From: Mansonella perstans
Taxonomy: Eukaryota; Nematoda; Chromadorea; Rhabditida; Onchocercidae
Direction: 5' to 3'
DNA length: 64,000 bases
NCBI GenBank assembly: GCA_037074765.1
Contig: JBAMDO010000036.1
Location: 124,001-188,000, forward strand
Shown here: positions 11,301 through 23,095 of the stretch, piece after piece
Position numbering within the stretch: position 1 is the first letter of the stretch
Layout: every line of letters starts with the position of its first letter
Notes under the pieces: generated by a model
What the model saw: only the letters and a program-made list of their open reading frames with translations
Databases searched by the model: none
Told to the model about the DNA's origin: nothing
Translations under genes and position numbers: made by a program

Positions 11301-14300
11301 TTGTATCGACAGCTGAAGTAATCAGGAATTGTTTTCAAAACTTAAATCTTAAGTTTTCATAAAATAGGACTTTGTTTTTTATTTGAAGCTTTCGCGTTAG
11401 CCAAATAACTTCATGTAAGTAATCATTTGGACTTTCTGCATCATAGATGATGCCTGAATGGTTTAGGTCGGAATCACTGTTAAGGACATACGAAATGTTG
11501 ACCTTCCAAATGACTTTTTTAGCATCACTGTTGAAAAACGTTGTAATATATCTCTTGGATTTACCAATTTCGTCTTGCTTTGTTTTTTTGCAGGGTTTTC
11601 TTTTGTGTGCTGTAAAATTATTTGCTTCAGTTATTGTAGGCTGAATTTCAGGAACCTGACTAGGAGGTCATATTGTAGCTCGTTAAGTTCTGGGAGATTT
11701 ACGGGATGACAGTTCATAGAAATTCATTTCTTAATTAGTTTTGCTCATATTTATTTTATTCCTTTATTGCTTAAAGATAGATCTCTTATTTATTTTGACT
11801 TTTATGGTTCCGAAATTGAGGAAATATCTTTCGTGAATACAAAAAAGACTTCCTAATACTCTGAGAAAAATGACGAATCTACTTTTTCAAAATTTTATTT
11901 TTTTCATCATTTTTTATATCATTTTATTTGCTGGCGTGATTGGTAACAATCTCTTGTTTTTGCGTATTATCGACTGATTGGAAATATGTTAATCGCAGAT
12001 GGAAAATTTTCAATGGTAAAATGCAGTTCAGGGCTTAATTCGAAATGCAGCTACCTCGGTTTATTTTATTTTTTATATTTTGTGCTTATTTATTTGCCTT
12101 AACTTTACACGTGTCTTTTTTCACCGAATAGTCGACTATTCTCTTCGTTAAATATATCTTTATTTGTTATTTCACGCCTTTTTTAAGTTTTTAGTAGTGT
12201 TGCTACTTAGAAAGGTTTTTGTTTTTGTTTAATACTTTGTGAACAAGGCTATGTTATGTGAAAAGATTTATTTTAAAAATGATACTTTTATAATTATTTT
12301 GATCTCATGACCTACTGAATTTGTTTCGCGCAGGTACATTTTTGTTGCAGTATTTTGGAAATTTTTTGCCTTTGTAATGTATTGTTTTCTTTTCGATTGC
12401 TAATGTCAGTTGTAGTTGTGTTTTCAGTTTTCAGTGAATCATGGATGAATGTGATTATTAAATAATATATTTGCGTGATTTAAGAATATTTAATTGTTGT
12501 ATTAGTTAAAATTTGGTATATTATTGTCATTTTCGAAATATAGTTTGCTTTTTTAAAACATATATAAGGCATATGAATTTCCGAAAGAGCAAAAACAAAA
12601 CGGAAGGAACAAAGTTTGATATTTTGAATTCGAAACATAATAAATTGAAAGTCCAACTTTATCATTTATTTATGCATTTAATTTTCCAATCATCCATTTA
12701 TTTATTCATTTATGTATAGTGCAAAGGATGTAAAGTTGCAGAATTGATCATTGATTATATAAATCAAAGTACTTTCTCATTATTTTTTCCCCACTTCATC
12801 AGTTCTCTCACTATGCTATCCTTTTTTTTCGAAAAGATTACTGATTATTTTATTGAAAATACTATTTTATCAGGTTATAGTTCATTATGAGAATTATTGT
12901 AATTCAGATGAAAGAAGGAAAAGAGGAGAAAAAAATAACAAATTTTTCATATAAAAAATTTATTTTCATAATTTCTATATGGGAGAAGAGTGGTGTATTT
13001 GAATGGGTAAAAAATTAGAAGTGTGAGAACGAAATTTTTTTTTCCTTCAAAACAGTGATACTTTATCAGTTTTTTCTCCTCACCAATTTTTCCTGTCTAA
13101 CATTGCTACCGGGACGGGTATTTGCGATTATTTCCTCTGGGTTGATGGAATTGATCATTCAATTGCAGGAATTTTTCATTTTGTTTTAAGATTCAATTAA
13201 AATAAAGAAAAGAAGATTGGATTAGAAAAGCACGTCTTATTAATAAATAATGATAAGATTGATTTGAAATATTGACCTGGAAAGGAAATGATAAAATTTT
13301 ACATGAATGTCTGATAAAATCAAAAAAAAAAAAAAAATAGCTGCAGTATTATATCCTAATTATAGGACGTAACTAAACAAAAACAACAATTATGTTCGAT
13401 ATGTGGTGAAAATGAGGAGCGTCAAATGTTATCCTGTTCTAACTGCAATAATGTTGTACATCCGGACTGTGCTGGTTTACCCGAACATGTCGTTAAAGTT
13501 GCTCTAAACTACAGATGGAATTGTATTGAATGCAAGAAATGTACGATATGCGAAAAACCAGATAATGAGGTAAAATATGCTTTAGTGACTAGCCTAGTGA
13601 ACTTCCAGAAAAATAGAAGAAATGGAGGGCAGGAAAAGAGAATGAAAAGTATAGATATTTTGATATAAAATGCTTTGCATTATATAGAAATATTATAAAA
13701 TTAGGATTTCCTCCACAATTTAGAAAAAAGTTATTTTAGGATAAAAATATGAAATTTTGCTAGAATTGGATGTGTTTGTTGAGCGCAATTTTTTCATATC
13801 CCTGAAATGTTCTGTCATATTACTTTGAATTTAGTATTTGTTTCTTTCTTCAGCATATTATAGAAACATTGTTTAGTAAACTTTCTAGGACTCTTTTAAT
13901 TAGTCTAGAGTAATAGGTTAGTAGTTCTCAACGTCTTCCTAAATAAGGATCATTTTGATTTTTTATTTGTAGAGTAATTTAGAAATAAACTTTAATCAAA
14001 ATTTCAACGTATTGATTAAAAAGAAAACGATGCGGACTTGGTTTTTGCCTACCTGCTCTCGCCATCATGTACTATATATTCGTTTTCGTGGATTGTCCAT
14101 AGTTTGCGAAAACAACACTTTTTTACGAAATTGTGGAGAAAATTCTGATTTTACAATATTTCTATATAATGCAAACCATTTTATATCAAAATATCTATAC
14201 TTTTCATTTTCTTTTCCTGCTCTCCATTTCAACGTATTGATTAAAAAGAAAACGATCCGGACTTGCTTTCTGCCTACCTGCTCTCGCCATCATATACTAT

Positions 14301-14721
14301 ATATTCGTTTTCGTGGATTGTCCATAGTTTGCGAACATCTCATTGAAAACCATTGGTTTAGATTGATTCGCTTTGTATTTTTCCTAAAATTAAATTATAA
14401 TTTTTGGACCTTGAATAGTTCAGGTACATGTATAATTCTTTTTTCTATAAGAGCTGTTTTTTTTTGCGCAACACAACTTATCATAGGAATCATTTGAAGA
14501 TTTTTTTGTAGGTTTGATATATTTGTGTGTGCGTGTGCGTGTATATGTTTTACCTATTAAATAAGCGTTTGCAGGATGCAATGATGTTTTGCGATCGTTG
14601 TGACCGCGGTTATCACACATTTTGTGTTGGTTTATCGTCTCCACCAAATGGTAATTGGATTTGTTCCAGTTTCTGTGCTGATCACAATGTTACAGCAATG
14701 GATAGCACATGTAGTGCATGA
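8392..14721 (+). CDS. PHF10: PHF10/SAYP homologue: SAY domain plus tandem PHD fingers (PBAF subunit)
   Basis: Ten exons join in one frame: 8392-8554, 8847-8983, 9556-9691, 10011-10087, 10210-10278, 10344-10472, 10544-10653, 10787-11036, 13366-13569, 14575-14721; 473 residues (human PHF10 about 498). Residues 60-300 match the SAY domain, with landmarks [38 protein letters not shown]-like [16 protein letters not shown], and [17 protein letters not shown]. An acidic, Asn/Pro-rich linker follows. The two C-terminal PHD fingers (about residues 365-465) keep the Cys/His ladder: [45 protein letters not shown]10/BAF45a is a signature subunit of the PBAF SWI/SNF remodeller and reads histone tails. Met8392 follows an acceptor-like TTTTAG by 2 nt, so the 5' end may be trans-spliced. 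A 2.3-kb intron separates the SAY and PHD halves. Confidence 0.93.
11037..13365. other. Large intron 8 of PHF10
   Basis: AT-rich, 2.3 kb, with poly-A/T runs (for example 13322-13337). Short open frames on both strands lack splice context or familiar motifs. I see no nested gene. Confidence 0.6.
14001..14110. repeat. 110-bp direct repeat, copy 1 (PHF10 intron 9)
   Basis: Starts ATTTCAACGTATTGATTAAA and ends CCATAGTTTGCGAA. Differs from 14226-14335 at about five positions. Confidence 0.9.
14226..14335. repeat. 110-bp direct repeat, copy 2 (PHF10 intron 9)
   Basis: About 95% identical to 14001-14110, offset by 225 bp, with unrelated AT-rich sequence between and after the copies. Confidence 0.9.
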
Positions 14722-16575
14722 TGAATGGTATTTGCTTTATCACAATACAGTCTATGCTTTGTACTGTTATTTCTCGCATTCAACTCTGAAATTTGTTTCT
14801 TCTCAAATCGTTTATTCATCTCAGTGATTCTATGCATATCTATTATTTTTTAATATCCATGCATTTTATTAATTAATTACATTTTACTTTATACCTATTC
14901 TCACGGTCATTTTCAGTTGCTGAGATTATTTTTGATAGCTTATTCGAGATAAATCTGTTTTTTCCGAAACTATGAACATCCACCATCAGTGGAGAACTTT
15001 GTAATGAATGATTAGAAAGGTATTCTCGTAAATTAAACTGCTGATTGGAGGATTTCTGAAAGTAACCGATAACACATAAGCCATGTTGTAGATATAGTTG
15101 TATGATACGCTTTCTGAGAGAATGGATATTTCATTCTTCGGTTATTAAATTCTCTTACCTACTTATTAAGAAAAATGAAGAAATTAAATGAATTAGCTGA
15201 AAATTTGTTTATTAGCATTTATTATTTGTTGACATTCCATTTGTAGACAAGATCATTAATCGTTTCTTGTATTATTCTTGTTGACAGTGTGAGTTTTTTT
15301 CTATCGTTGTATTTTGATAACTATTTGAACTATTTAAAAGATGAAATTGTTACAAAAATTTTTAGAATTAATTGAGAGAAAAATTCTTATTTCGCTATAG
15401 GTCACTTTATTTCGATTCATTTGTTTATGAGAGATGTGACACTTTTTTTTTTTCTTTTTTTCAAATTCATTTGATACGCTTCAATTGGTTCATTTTCATT
15501 TGCTGTTAGTTTTCGAGCCTGTAAATGGCCATTTCGTTATCATAAGTTTCAATAACATTTTATAGCATTCTTCTACGAATGAAATTACAAAATGCCAATT
15601 TTTTAATCGGCGCCTTGTGGTTTTGTGGTTTTTTTCATCGAATCATTTGATATTCATCAGTTCCTTTTTTTTTTCTTTTCAACTGCATCTCTCTCTGTCT
15701 TTCTCTCTTTGTGCATTTTTTTCGGCCGGTACTTTAGGAACGGTTAATAAATTTGTGATTGTTGTACATTTCATCGCATCGTTCTCTCTAACCGAAACTT
15801 TGCACGACATTTAGTTTTTAAATCTTAAAATTTCATATTAATGAAAATGAATAGTTGAATTTGTTGCTGTGAAAAAATCCTAGTGATAGTAATTAAATAA
15901 TTTAAACATTACATAAATCCATATTTTGTGCTTATTTCATTTTGCACTTTTTGCAATCTTTACCATTTTTTTTATTATACTTAAGGAAAGGAAAATAAAT
16001 TTTGTTCCTCTTTGCATGATTCATGTAACTTTCATAAATGTATTCAAAAAGCTTTATAAGCATATTAATATTTTATTTTCTTTTTTTTTTTTTTTTTTTT
16101 ATTTTATTTTAAATATTTCAAATAATTACTACAATTGCTATTTCAATTGATTTTGGTATGAGATAATTGAGATTGAAATTTCGAATAAAAGGGAATACAT
16201 TTGTCATTGTAAATGAAACACTAAATTTTGTATTAGATTTTTAGAGAGTAAATATTTGAGATTTTGAAAAGCTTAGGAGATGCTAAAATGGATATATTTT
16301 AGATTAGGCATTATGTATTGCTGTAGGAGATAGCAGTATTTTATCCAGATATGCCAGTCTTTTGCGAAGTAAACTTTCTGCAAATGACTAATACTTTAAT
16401 TGGTGAAAGTTATGGATGATGGTTGTTTGAAATTATAGCTAAATTTTCAGTTTTTGCTCAAATACTGATGCTATGATATAATGTGCTACGTCTCCGTTAT
16501 CTGCATTTGTGCCTAAATTTTTCGCTTAGCTAGCCTGAAAGTTAGTTGGGTGCGAAGAATTGATGTGGAGTGTCG
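14722..16575. other. Intergenic region PHF10 to PPP1R21
   Basis: 1.85 kb of AT-rich DNA between co-oriented genes. It holds a 20-plus T tract at about 16079-16100 and a CT-rich patch near 15690-15720. No spliced coding exon is recognised. PPP1R21 promoter elements presumably lie near its 3' end. Confidence 0.55.
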
Positions 16576-19500
16576 ATGTCAACAATCTCTTCGAATGCTG
16601 ATATCAATACTAAATATCAACGAGTTGCTGCTGAATATGCCAAGGTTTTTTTTTTTTTTTTTTTTTTTTATCAGAAAAATGTTAACGTTAAAGGACTTTG
16701 CATTTTTTTACTAATGTTAAAACGCAGTGGGAAATAGCACACTTTCATGCTATAGTTGAAAAGTTTTGATGCAATATTGGATATTTTGAATTCTTAACAG
16801 GGTTCATTAGCAAATTTTGTAATTGTGGACAACTTTGCAGTATTTCAGAAAGATAGTACAATTGAAATTTTTTTGGAGTTTTTCTTTTCTTATAGTAGCA
16901 TGCAAGTTACAGTTAGACTTAACACGTTTTGAAGGATTATGGTTAATATTAAATTAAGCTGTGCAAAATTATTTCCACTGTTGAACTCAGCAAAAAATTG
17001 AAAATTATTTCAATAATCCACTAAGCGAAAGTAAATCTCAATAAAATCAAAGATTTTGATGTACTTCTTTTTTTGCAGTTGAAAGCTCAGATATCCACTT
17101 TGAAGAATGCAGTTATTACAGAACAAGCAAAAAATGAAAAACTATCGGTTAGTTAGTCACGAACTGATTTGAAAAAAATGGTGGATTGTTTATAAGTTGT
17201 ATTGATGTTTTCCATAATTATAAATATTTCACTTATATGAATTCGGATTTTCGCCGAAAAATTACTGAGTCTTATTTCTGGATTTCTTCTGACATTTTTA
17301 GGTTGTTCTGAGCAATAGCAGACCCATGCTATGAAACTCAAAAATATTTTAGCAGTATATCTGTTATGATATTTTTGTATATTTGTGGACAGAAATGTTT
17401 GGCGAAAAATCAATCTCCCTTTTTTCATTTCTTTTTTAATTTTTAGGCTGATTTATATAACGCCGAATCAGCGTTGCGGAAACTCGAAAATGAAAAAGAA
17501 GGATTTGAATTTCGAAATAGCCAGTTGGTGAAGAGAGTTGAATCATTGCAAAATGAAATTGACGATGTTAAACAAGCATCCATTAAGGCTGGTATTTTTC
17601 TTGTAAATTTTTCCTTAAAATTGTTCTATCGAATCGTTTGTTCTGTTTCTAAATTTTTGTTTTTACAGAAACGAGGACTCTTGTTTCAAAAGAATGCGCG
17701 TGCAGAACGTTCGACTGAATTGGATAATGGTGTTTTGCAAATGGAATTGCAGAAGAAACTGGCAGAAAATGAGGCATTGCACAAGAAAGTATTGTTTTTG
17801 ATGTAGTTTGTTATTACTTTTACAGTGCAAGAAAGAAATTTATAAAGAATGCTAATGGTTATTCAAGTTAAATAGCCTATCAAAAATGACGTTTCCAGTC
17901 AGTTTTAGAAAAAATGCGTTTTGAACTGAATTAATTTAATGGCATTTAAAGCAAGTCGAAATTATGTCTCTATCATTGTTTTTATGATACACAAAAATCT
18001 TATTATTGATGATGGACAGTGTAATAAACTAATTTAAAATTTGTAAATTTCAGATTTTTGAGTTGGAAAATAAGCATACGGAAACAACGTCAACTCTTAA
18101 TGAACAATATAGAACTCTTGAAATCGAAAATGGAATGCTGAAAGAAGAACTTAAAAAGATGAAGACGAATATAGCGATTGACCAAACATTGTCCATGTAG
18201 CGTAATTTCGTTTCAAATTTATTTTAGTTTTATGTTTTTGATATAGCATTGTACAGAAAGTTTGATATGATATATTCTTAGACTATTATCGGTTGTGAGA
18301 AAAATTCCTGTATCTAAAAAATAATCACCTACGTTATTTTGGAAGTGACTTTTGTGTGGTTATTTTTGGAGCAATATTCATCATTCATTTTTCGTATATG
18401 TTATAAATGGCATAACATCTTGCTCACGATACTCTTTAATTTTTTTTTCTATGTTCAGGAACAGTAATTTGGAAAAACAATCTAAAATCCAGTTAACTCC
18501 TGAGAACATCTCAGCGATGGAAGTTGGCGCTGCAGCAAAGGAGGATTTGGTATTTATTTTATTTCGTCCAAAATGAGTTATGTCTAAATTTGTTGTAAAT
18601 TTTGCAACAAAATAATTAAACTTTCATCTTTATAGAATTATCCGCTTGATTGATTTTTTAAGTTGTGTTCTGTAAGATCTGTCGCTACGAAGGAGACATT
18701 GCAAGTTGTTTGGCTCGATGCGTTACGCATGGCTAAAATTCTAGCAGTTGGATTCGCAAATTTATTGCAGTTGTTTGAGCAGCGCTCTACAATTTATCCA
18801 AATGATAGTAATATGGAAAAATTACCGGAACGAACAATTTTGGTGGGAATGTAGAGGTCATTTGTAGTAGTTACAGTGATGGTTTTTGTTTGTTCTATTA
18901 AACTTAAACTAGTACTGATGTCCTTGCCAAAGTTTTAGGTTATTTTTATTACTTACTGCAGAATACTTTCATAATTCGCTTACACAGGTCATATCATGGA
19001 TGATATTTTGATGGGCCTGAAGAAGGATATAAAGCGCAGCCAATTTAATATGGATTATGCGAGTAGGACCATAGGATATTGTATTACAATAGTATAGCAA
19101 ATTTATTTAATCAGGGAAAAGTTCTTATTAATACTAGTGATTTTTCTGTTTGTAGTATGGACGCCGATTGTTATCAAGTTGTGATTTGTTTGCGACTTGT
19201 TCAAATAGTATTGAAAATATTCTGATGAAAGTTGCCAAGGATGACTGCTGTAACTTATCTGCTGAATGCTCGGAGATTACTGTCGTGATCACTAGTGCAT
19301 TGTTTTCTTGTCGGGTAAGATTATTAATTATCATTCGTCGTTTTATTGAGTGGCATTTTTAATATTTCTTTTTTTAACAGTGATGATGATTGGTTTAAAT
19401 GGACAACTTAATTGCATAAATTGGAAAAATAATTTTGGAGTTTTTATGGGAAACCCTTGCATCGTTACATTTAGTATGTTATTGCATCAGATCAAACAAG

Positions 19501-21753
19501 GTACACCATTGATTAATCTGCTGTTACTTCAGTGGGAGCTTCTGCCAACATTTGATTTTTACTGCAGGAATGGCAAGAATTATTTTATGAAATCAGCGTT
19601 AATGAAAATAGAGTGTCCTGGTGTGGAGTGAATCTAAGCAAATGTAATGAAGATTGGGCTACTTCTTTTCTTACATTCCTGCGATCTCTCATTACTCTTT
19701 CTCAACAAATTGAATCCAGCGATGATCATTCTACATTGGACTTGTTTCCACTCATCGATAAATTGCGAGTATCATTGGCAGGTATAATTTGGGTACTTTC
19801 TTGTACGCATCAGATGTTGTTTGCATGAGAATCAATATGAAAGAATATAAGAGTAATGCAATACATTACTATCAGAGCATTCCTAATTCCATCTTTTTTA
19901 ACAGATTGTAGTCGTGCCTATACGGCAAAAGTCTTCAACGAAAATCACATTCCGACAGCAACAAAACGGTTACGCTGTGTCAATGAATGTATAAACAATT
20001 GTTTGACATCGTTGCATCGCAATTTGAATAGCTTTGTTGCATTTGTGCAGCTGATCATAAATTCTAGTCAATTAAAAGAGTATGTTTGTAATATTGAACT
20101 TTTGGTGATTGAAAAATGTGACTCGAATTTATAAGTTAAAAGTTTGATTTCCAGAGATGTTGTTTCCGAAGACACAGAAGTTATGTATTCTTCTTCTTCT
20201 GCACTGCCAAATAGTGGTGTAGAAAAAAGTGAGAGCGCTAACGAAGATGATAGCGTAATCAAGCATGAGGAGGTATATTTGTTGATATTTTGATATTGTA
20301 TTTATTTATAAGGACATCGAGGATATGCTTCTTTTAATGTTAGAAATTATCACAAAACTAAATTATTACAGGAGCAGATGTCAAAGAATGATTATGCGCG
20401 ATCAGCCAACGATTTTTGGAAATCGGAAGTATGTTTTTATGTAATATATTTTATATCCAATTCTAGTTATATCTAATAACATATAGTCCTAATCTATGGT
20501 CTAAATTTGACAGTTCAAGAGAAACTTCAATCATCAAAGCAATTTACTTTGGATATAGAGTTTTAGAATTTTAATTCTTAGTTGCTTATTTTGTTCTGTC
20601 TGTACACTTGATTTGTTTTTGCAGATGAAATTAGCAAGGAAAAGAATTGTTCAACTAGAAAAGGAAAAAGAGCGGATCACTTTAGATTATGAGCTTCTCA
20701 AAACGAAATTAGAGTCAGTAAAGTGAGGGTTTTAATCATATTTATTATAGTATTTGAATAGCTTTTTATGTGCACCTTTTACTGATATACTCTAAATAAT
20801 TCTTAATCCATTTCTTTCGTTATAAAGGATTGCTGTCAAATCGTGGTAAAAACTATTTGAAATTATCACAATGGAACTGTATATCATAGTTCACGATTAT
20901 TTTAATATATGAAATATGAATTAAGTGATACTGCTTCTGTTTAAAATACATAATTGTTTAGGTCGTTAGAATCTGAAACTGCTGTATTAGAACTTCCTTG
21001 TAAGGATGCAGATGTGATTTGCTCATATTTTGAAGAACGGATTGGTGATTTACATGCTGACATCGAATACATTCGTAGTCGAGCTTTCTATTATAAGCAT
21101 GAGGTTTGTTTTTTGAATTTTGCATTTCACACTACCATTTCGTAGCTTTCTTCAATTTTAGATTTTTCAGTTAGTGTTATTGTATCTTTTTAATAAGAAT
21201 AAGAAGTTAAGATAAATGCAGAATTTTGTTTCAGTGTAAAGATCTGCTCAGATTAGCCAGATTGTCAGATCAAGAGAATAAAACGCTACGCGAAGAACTA
21301 AACCTTGTAACTTCCAGAGAATCAGCGCTGAAGGTTGTTTTAATTCATGGAATAGTAATTGTTGAAAGTGATTGAAAGAGTTAAAACATGGACAAAAATA
21401 AAATGCTTTAAGGAAGAGCTGGAAATGACGCGGAAAAGTTATGAAGTGCAGTTACAAAATCTGCATGAGCATATTGCAAATTTGAATATTCAGTTAGGTG
21501 ACGAGTCTAAAGCAGCGAATTCTGTCAAGGACGTGTTGAATGGAGTAACTTCGACTAAGCAGGTTGTCCTTTCATATATTATGTTTGATGCTTACAATAA
21601 AAGTCCTTTTTTGACCTGCAATAAAATCTTTTGAGAAGTGGTTTCATAAATTAGGTAATTTAATTCATATGTCCAATAAAAAAGTTTTTGTGACAGATGT
21701 TTTTTAATTTCATTTTTCCTTTTCAGAATTCTCGGAGATCGCTCCTGAAATGA
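16576..21753 (+). CDS. PPP1R21: PPP1R21 homologue (KLRAQ motif protein, FERRY complex subunit)
   Basis: Seventeen exons join without frame break: 16576-16644, 17079-17147, 17447-17602, 17669-17788, 18054-18196, 18459-18549, 18663-18842, 19156-19314, 19568-19781, 19905-20079, 20155-20272, 20372-20428, 20625-20722, 20962-21103, 21235-21333, 21413-21562, 21727-21753; 688 residues (human about 780). The N-terminus has the KYQ..A.EYAK and KLKAQ signature across the first junction (residues 12-27), then a long coiled coil (FRNSQLVKRVESLQNE). Near residue 255, FEQRSTIYPNDS matches the human QRSQIYPIDS block. The C-terminal coil (FYYKHECKDLLRL; KSYEVQLQNLHEHI) matches the human end. PPP1R21 is a scaffold of the Rab5-binding FERRY complex on early endosomes. 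Exon 3 must use the donor at 17603 (CTT|gtaaat); the nearer GCTG|gtattt shifts frame. Confidence 0.92.
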
Positions 21754-23094
21754 CGAAAAATTTTTGTGAAAGACGACTGATTAGTACCTAATCAATATGT
21801 CCACATTTAGAAGAAATTTTATTTGGGAATTTCATCTGGCATTAAATTTTATTTGTGTTATGTAAGTATCGTTTCCTTTTCCCCTTTTTTGAAGGAATTT
21901 TTTGAAAGAAATTTTCTATGGAATTTAATTTAGTTCAGAAGAAATAGAAGGAAAAGAGCGTTTGGATGCTATTACTGAAAGGAAGGAAACATTGAGAATG
22001 AAGTGATCCTTTTCTGTTCAATCCAGTCTCATTCAGTTTTTCTGAATGCAAAAGGATAATGAGAATAAAAGACAAGAAGCAAGTAAGGCAAAGATAGTGA
22101 AAAAAATTATTGGATTCTTTACCGGATTTCTGTGATCTGTTTTCTACTATTAGACTCTTTCGTTAAGTGCTTTGATTTTCTTCATTTACCATGATAGTGT
22201 CTTTTTGAATCTTAGTTTACCTCTATTTTTTTATGAGAATTGTAAATTATCGCGCAACGTGTTTCCTTATTTCTTTAATGCATTTTTTTCGAAATGAAAA
22301 TTTGATCTTTTTTTCCGTTATACTTTCATTGTATACTTGTTCATTTTTCAAGCTTTGTAAAGTTTCACTTATCATCTTGTGATAAAAATTTGAAATTTTC
22401 TTTCAAAAAAATTGAACTGTTTGTATTATGTTTTCATTGAAATACTATTAATCGATTTTTTAAATTGTAATTTGTTCTTTTAAAAAAGGAGAGCATTCTA
22501 CTCTTGTAAAATTTTCAAATAGTATAAAAGATTTGTAAAGTTTCACTTACCACCTTATGATAAAAATATAACAGAAATGCTATCTGTAAAAGGTAGTATT
22601 TCATTAATTTTTATTTACAGCAAAAAAAAAAAAATTCAATAATCTTTTATTTTATCGCTTCATAAAAAGTTGATTATGATTCTGATGCTGTGTATGTGTT
22701 TGTATGTTTTTTCGCTTTGTTTTTTTTCCCCCAAGGCCATTCTCATGTTTGGTTTATTTTCATAATAGAAAATAATTACTCTCTTGTGCTTTATCATTAA
22801 CAATTTTTCCATTTCTATGGGTCTCACGCAGCGTATTTCTTAGTGCTTATATAACTTATTATTGATATACAACATTCATCATTAATAATTGATGGAAATA
22901 AATAGTAAACTCTAAAGTTGTGAATGTTTTGTTTTTATGCGATGCATTACCGGTTATCCATAAGTTGCTGAATTTCTGATTATCTTATAGGTTTCTGAGT
23001 AATTTTGACTTTCTAATGGAAAGAATTGTGCATTACAGCATCAGCTTTAGTATTTTAATTTGAAGTATGATTAATGTTTCATAGTATTTTAGGC
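21754..23094. other. Intergenic region PPP1R21 to SNAPC4
   Basis: AT-rich. Holds an imperfect 36-bp direct repeat (22354-22389 and 22532-22567), an A-run at about 22622, and an AATAAA near 22897. No gene seen. Confidence 0.55.
22354..22567. repeat. Imperfect 36-bp direct repeat pair
   Basis: TTTGTAAAGTTTCACTTA followed by a CA-rich core and GATAAAAAT occurs at 22354-22389 and 22532-22567 with about three mismatches. Confidence 0.75.
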
Positions 23095-23095
23095 A
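23093..23095 (+). other. Candidate trans-splice acceptor before SNAPC4 start
   Basis: A T-rich stretch ending TATTTTAG places an AG at 23091-23092, 2 nt before ATG 23095. With no upstream coding exon seen, this could be a spliced-leader acceptor or the end of a 5'-UTR intron. Confidence 0.4.

Noticed and set aside
12480..12719. Overlapping 60-70 codon frames on both strands in PHF10 intron 8
   Set aside because: AT-rich shadows with no splice or domain evidence.
14012..14497. 161-codon open frame in PHF10 intron 9
   Set aside because: It is open because it reads through both copies of the 110-bp repeat; no start context, no known motif, and it lies between two PHD exons that splice cleanly.
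17588..17592. Donor GCTG|gtattt for PPP1R21 exon 3, or a GC donor at AAG|gctggt
   Set aside because: The GT donor shifts frame to an early stop; CTT|gtaaat at 17603 gives phase 0, so no unusual donor is needed.
18988..19090. Acceptor and open frame (HIMDDILMGLKKD) within PPP1R21
   Set aside because: Its phase does not follow the previous exon, and the exon at 19156 joins directly in phase 0.
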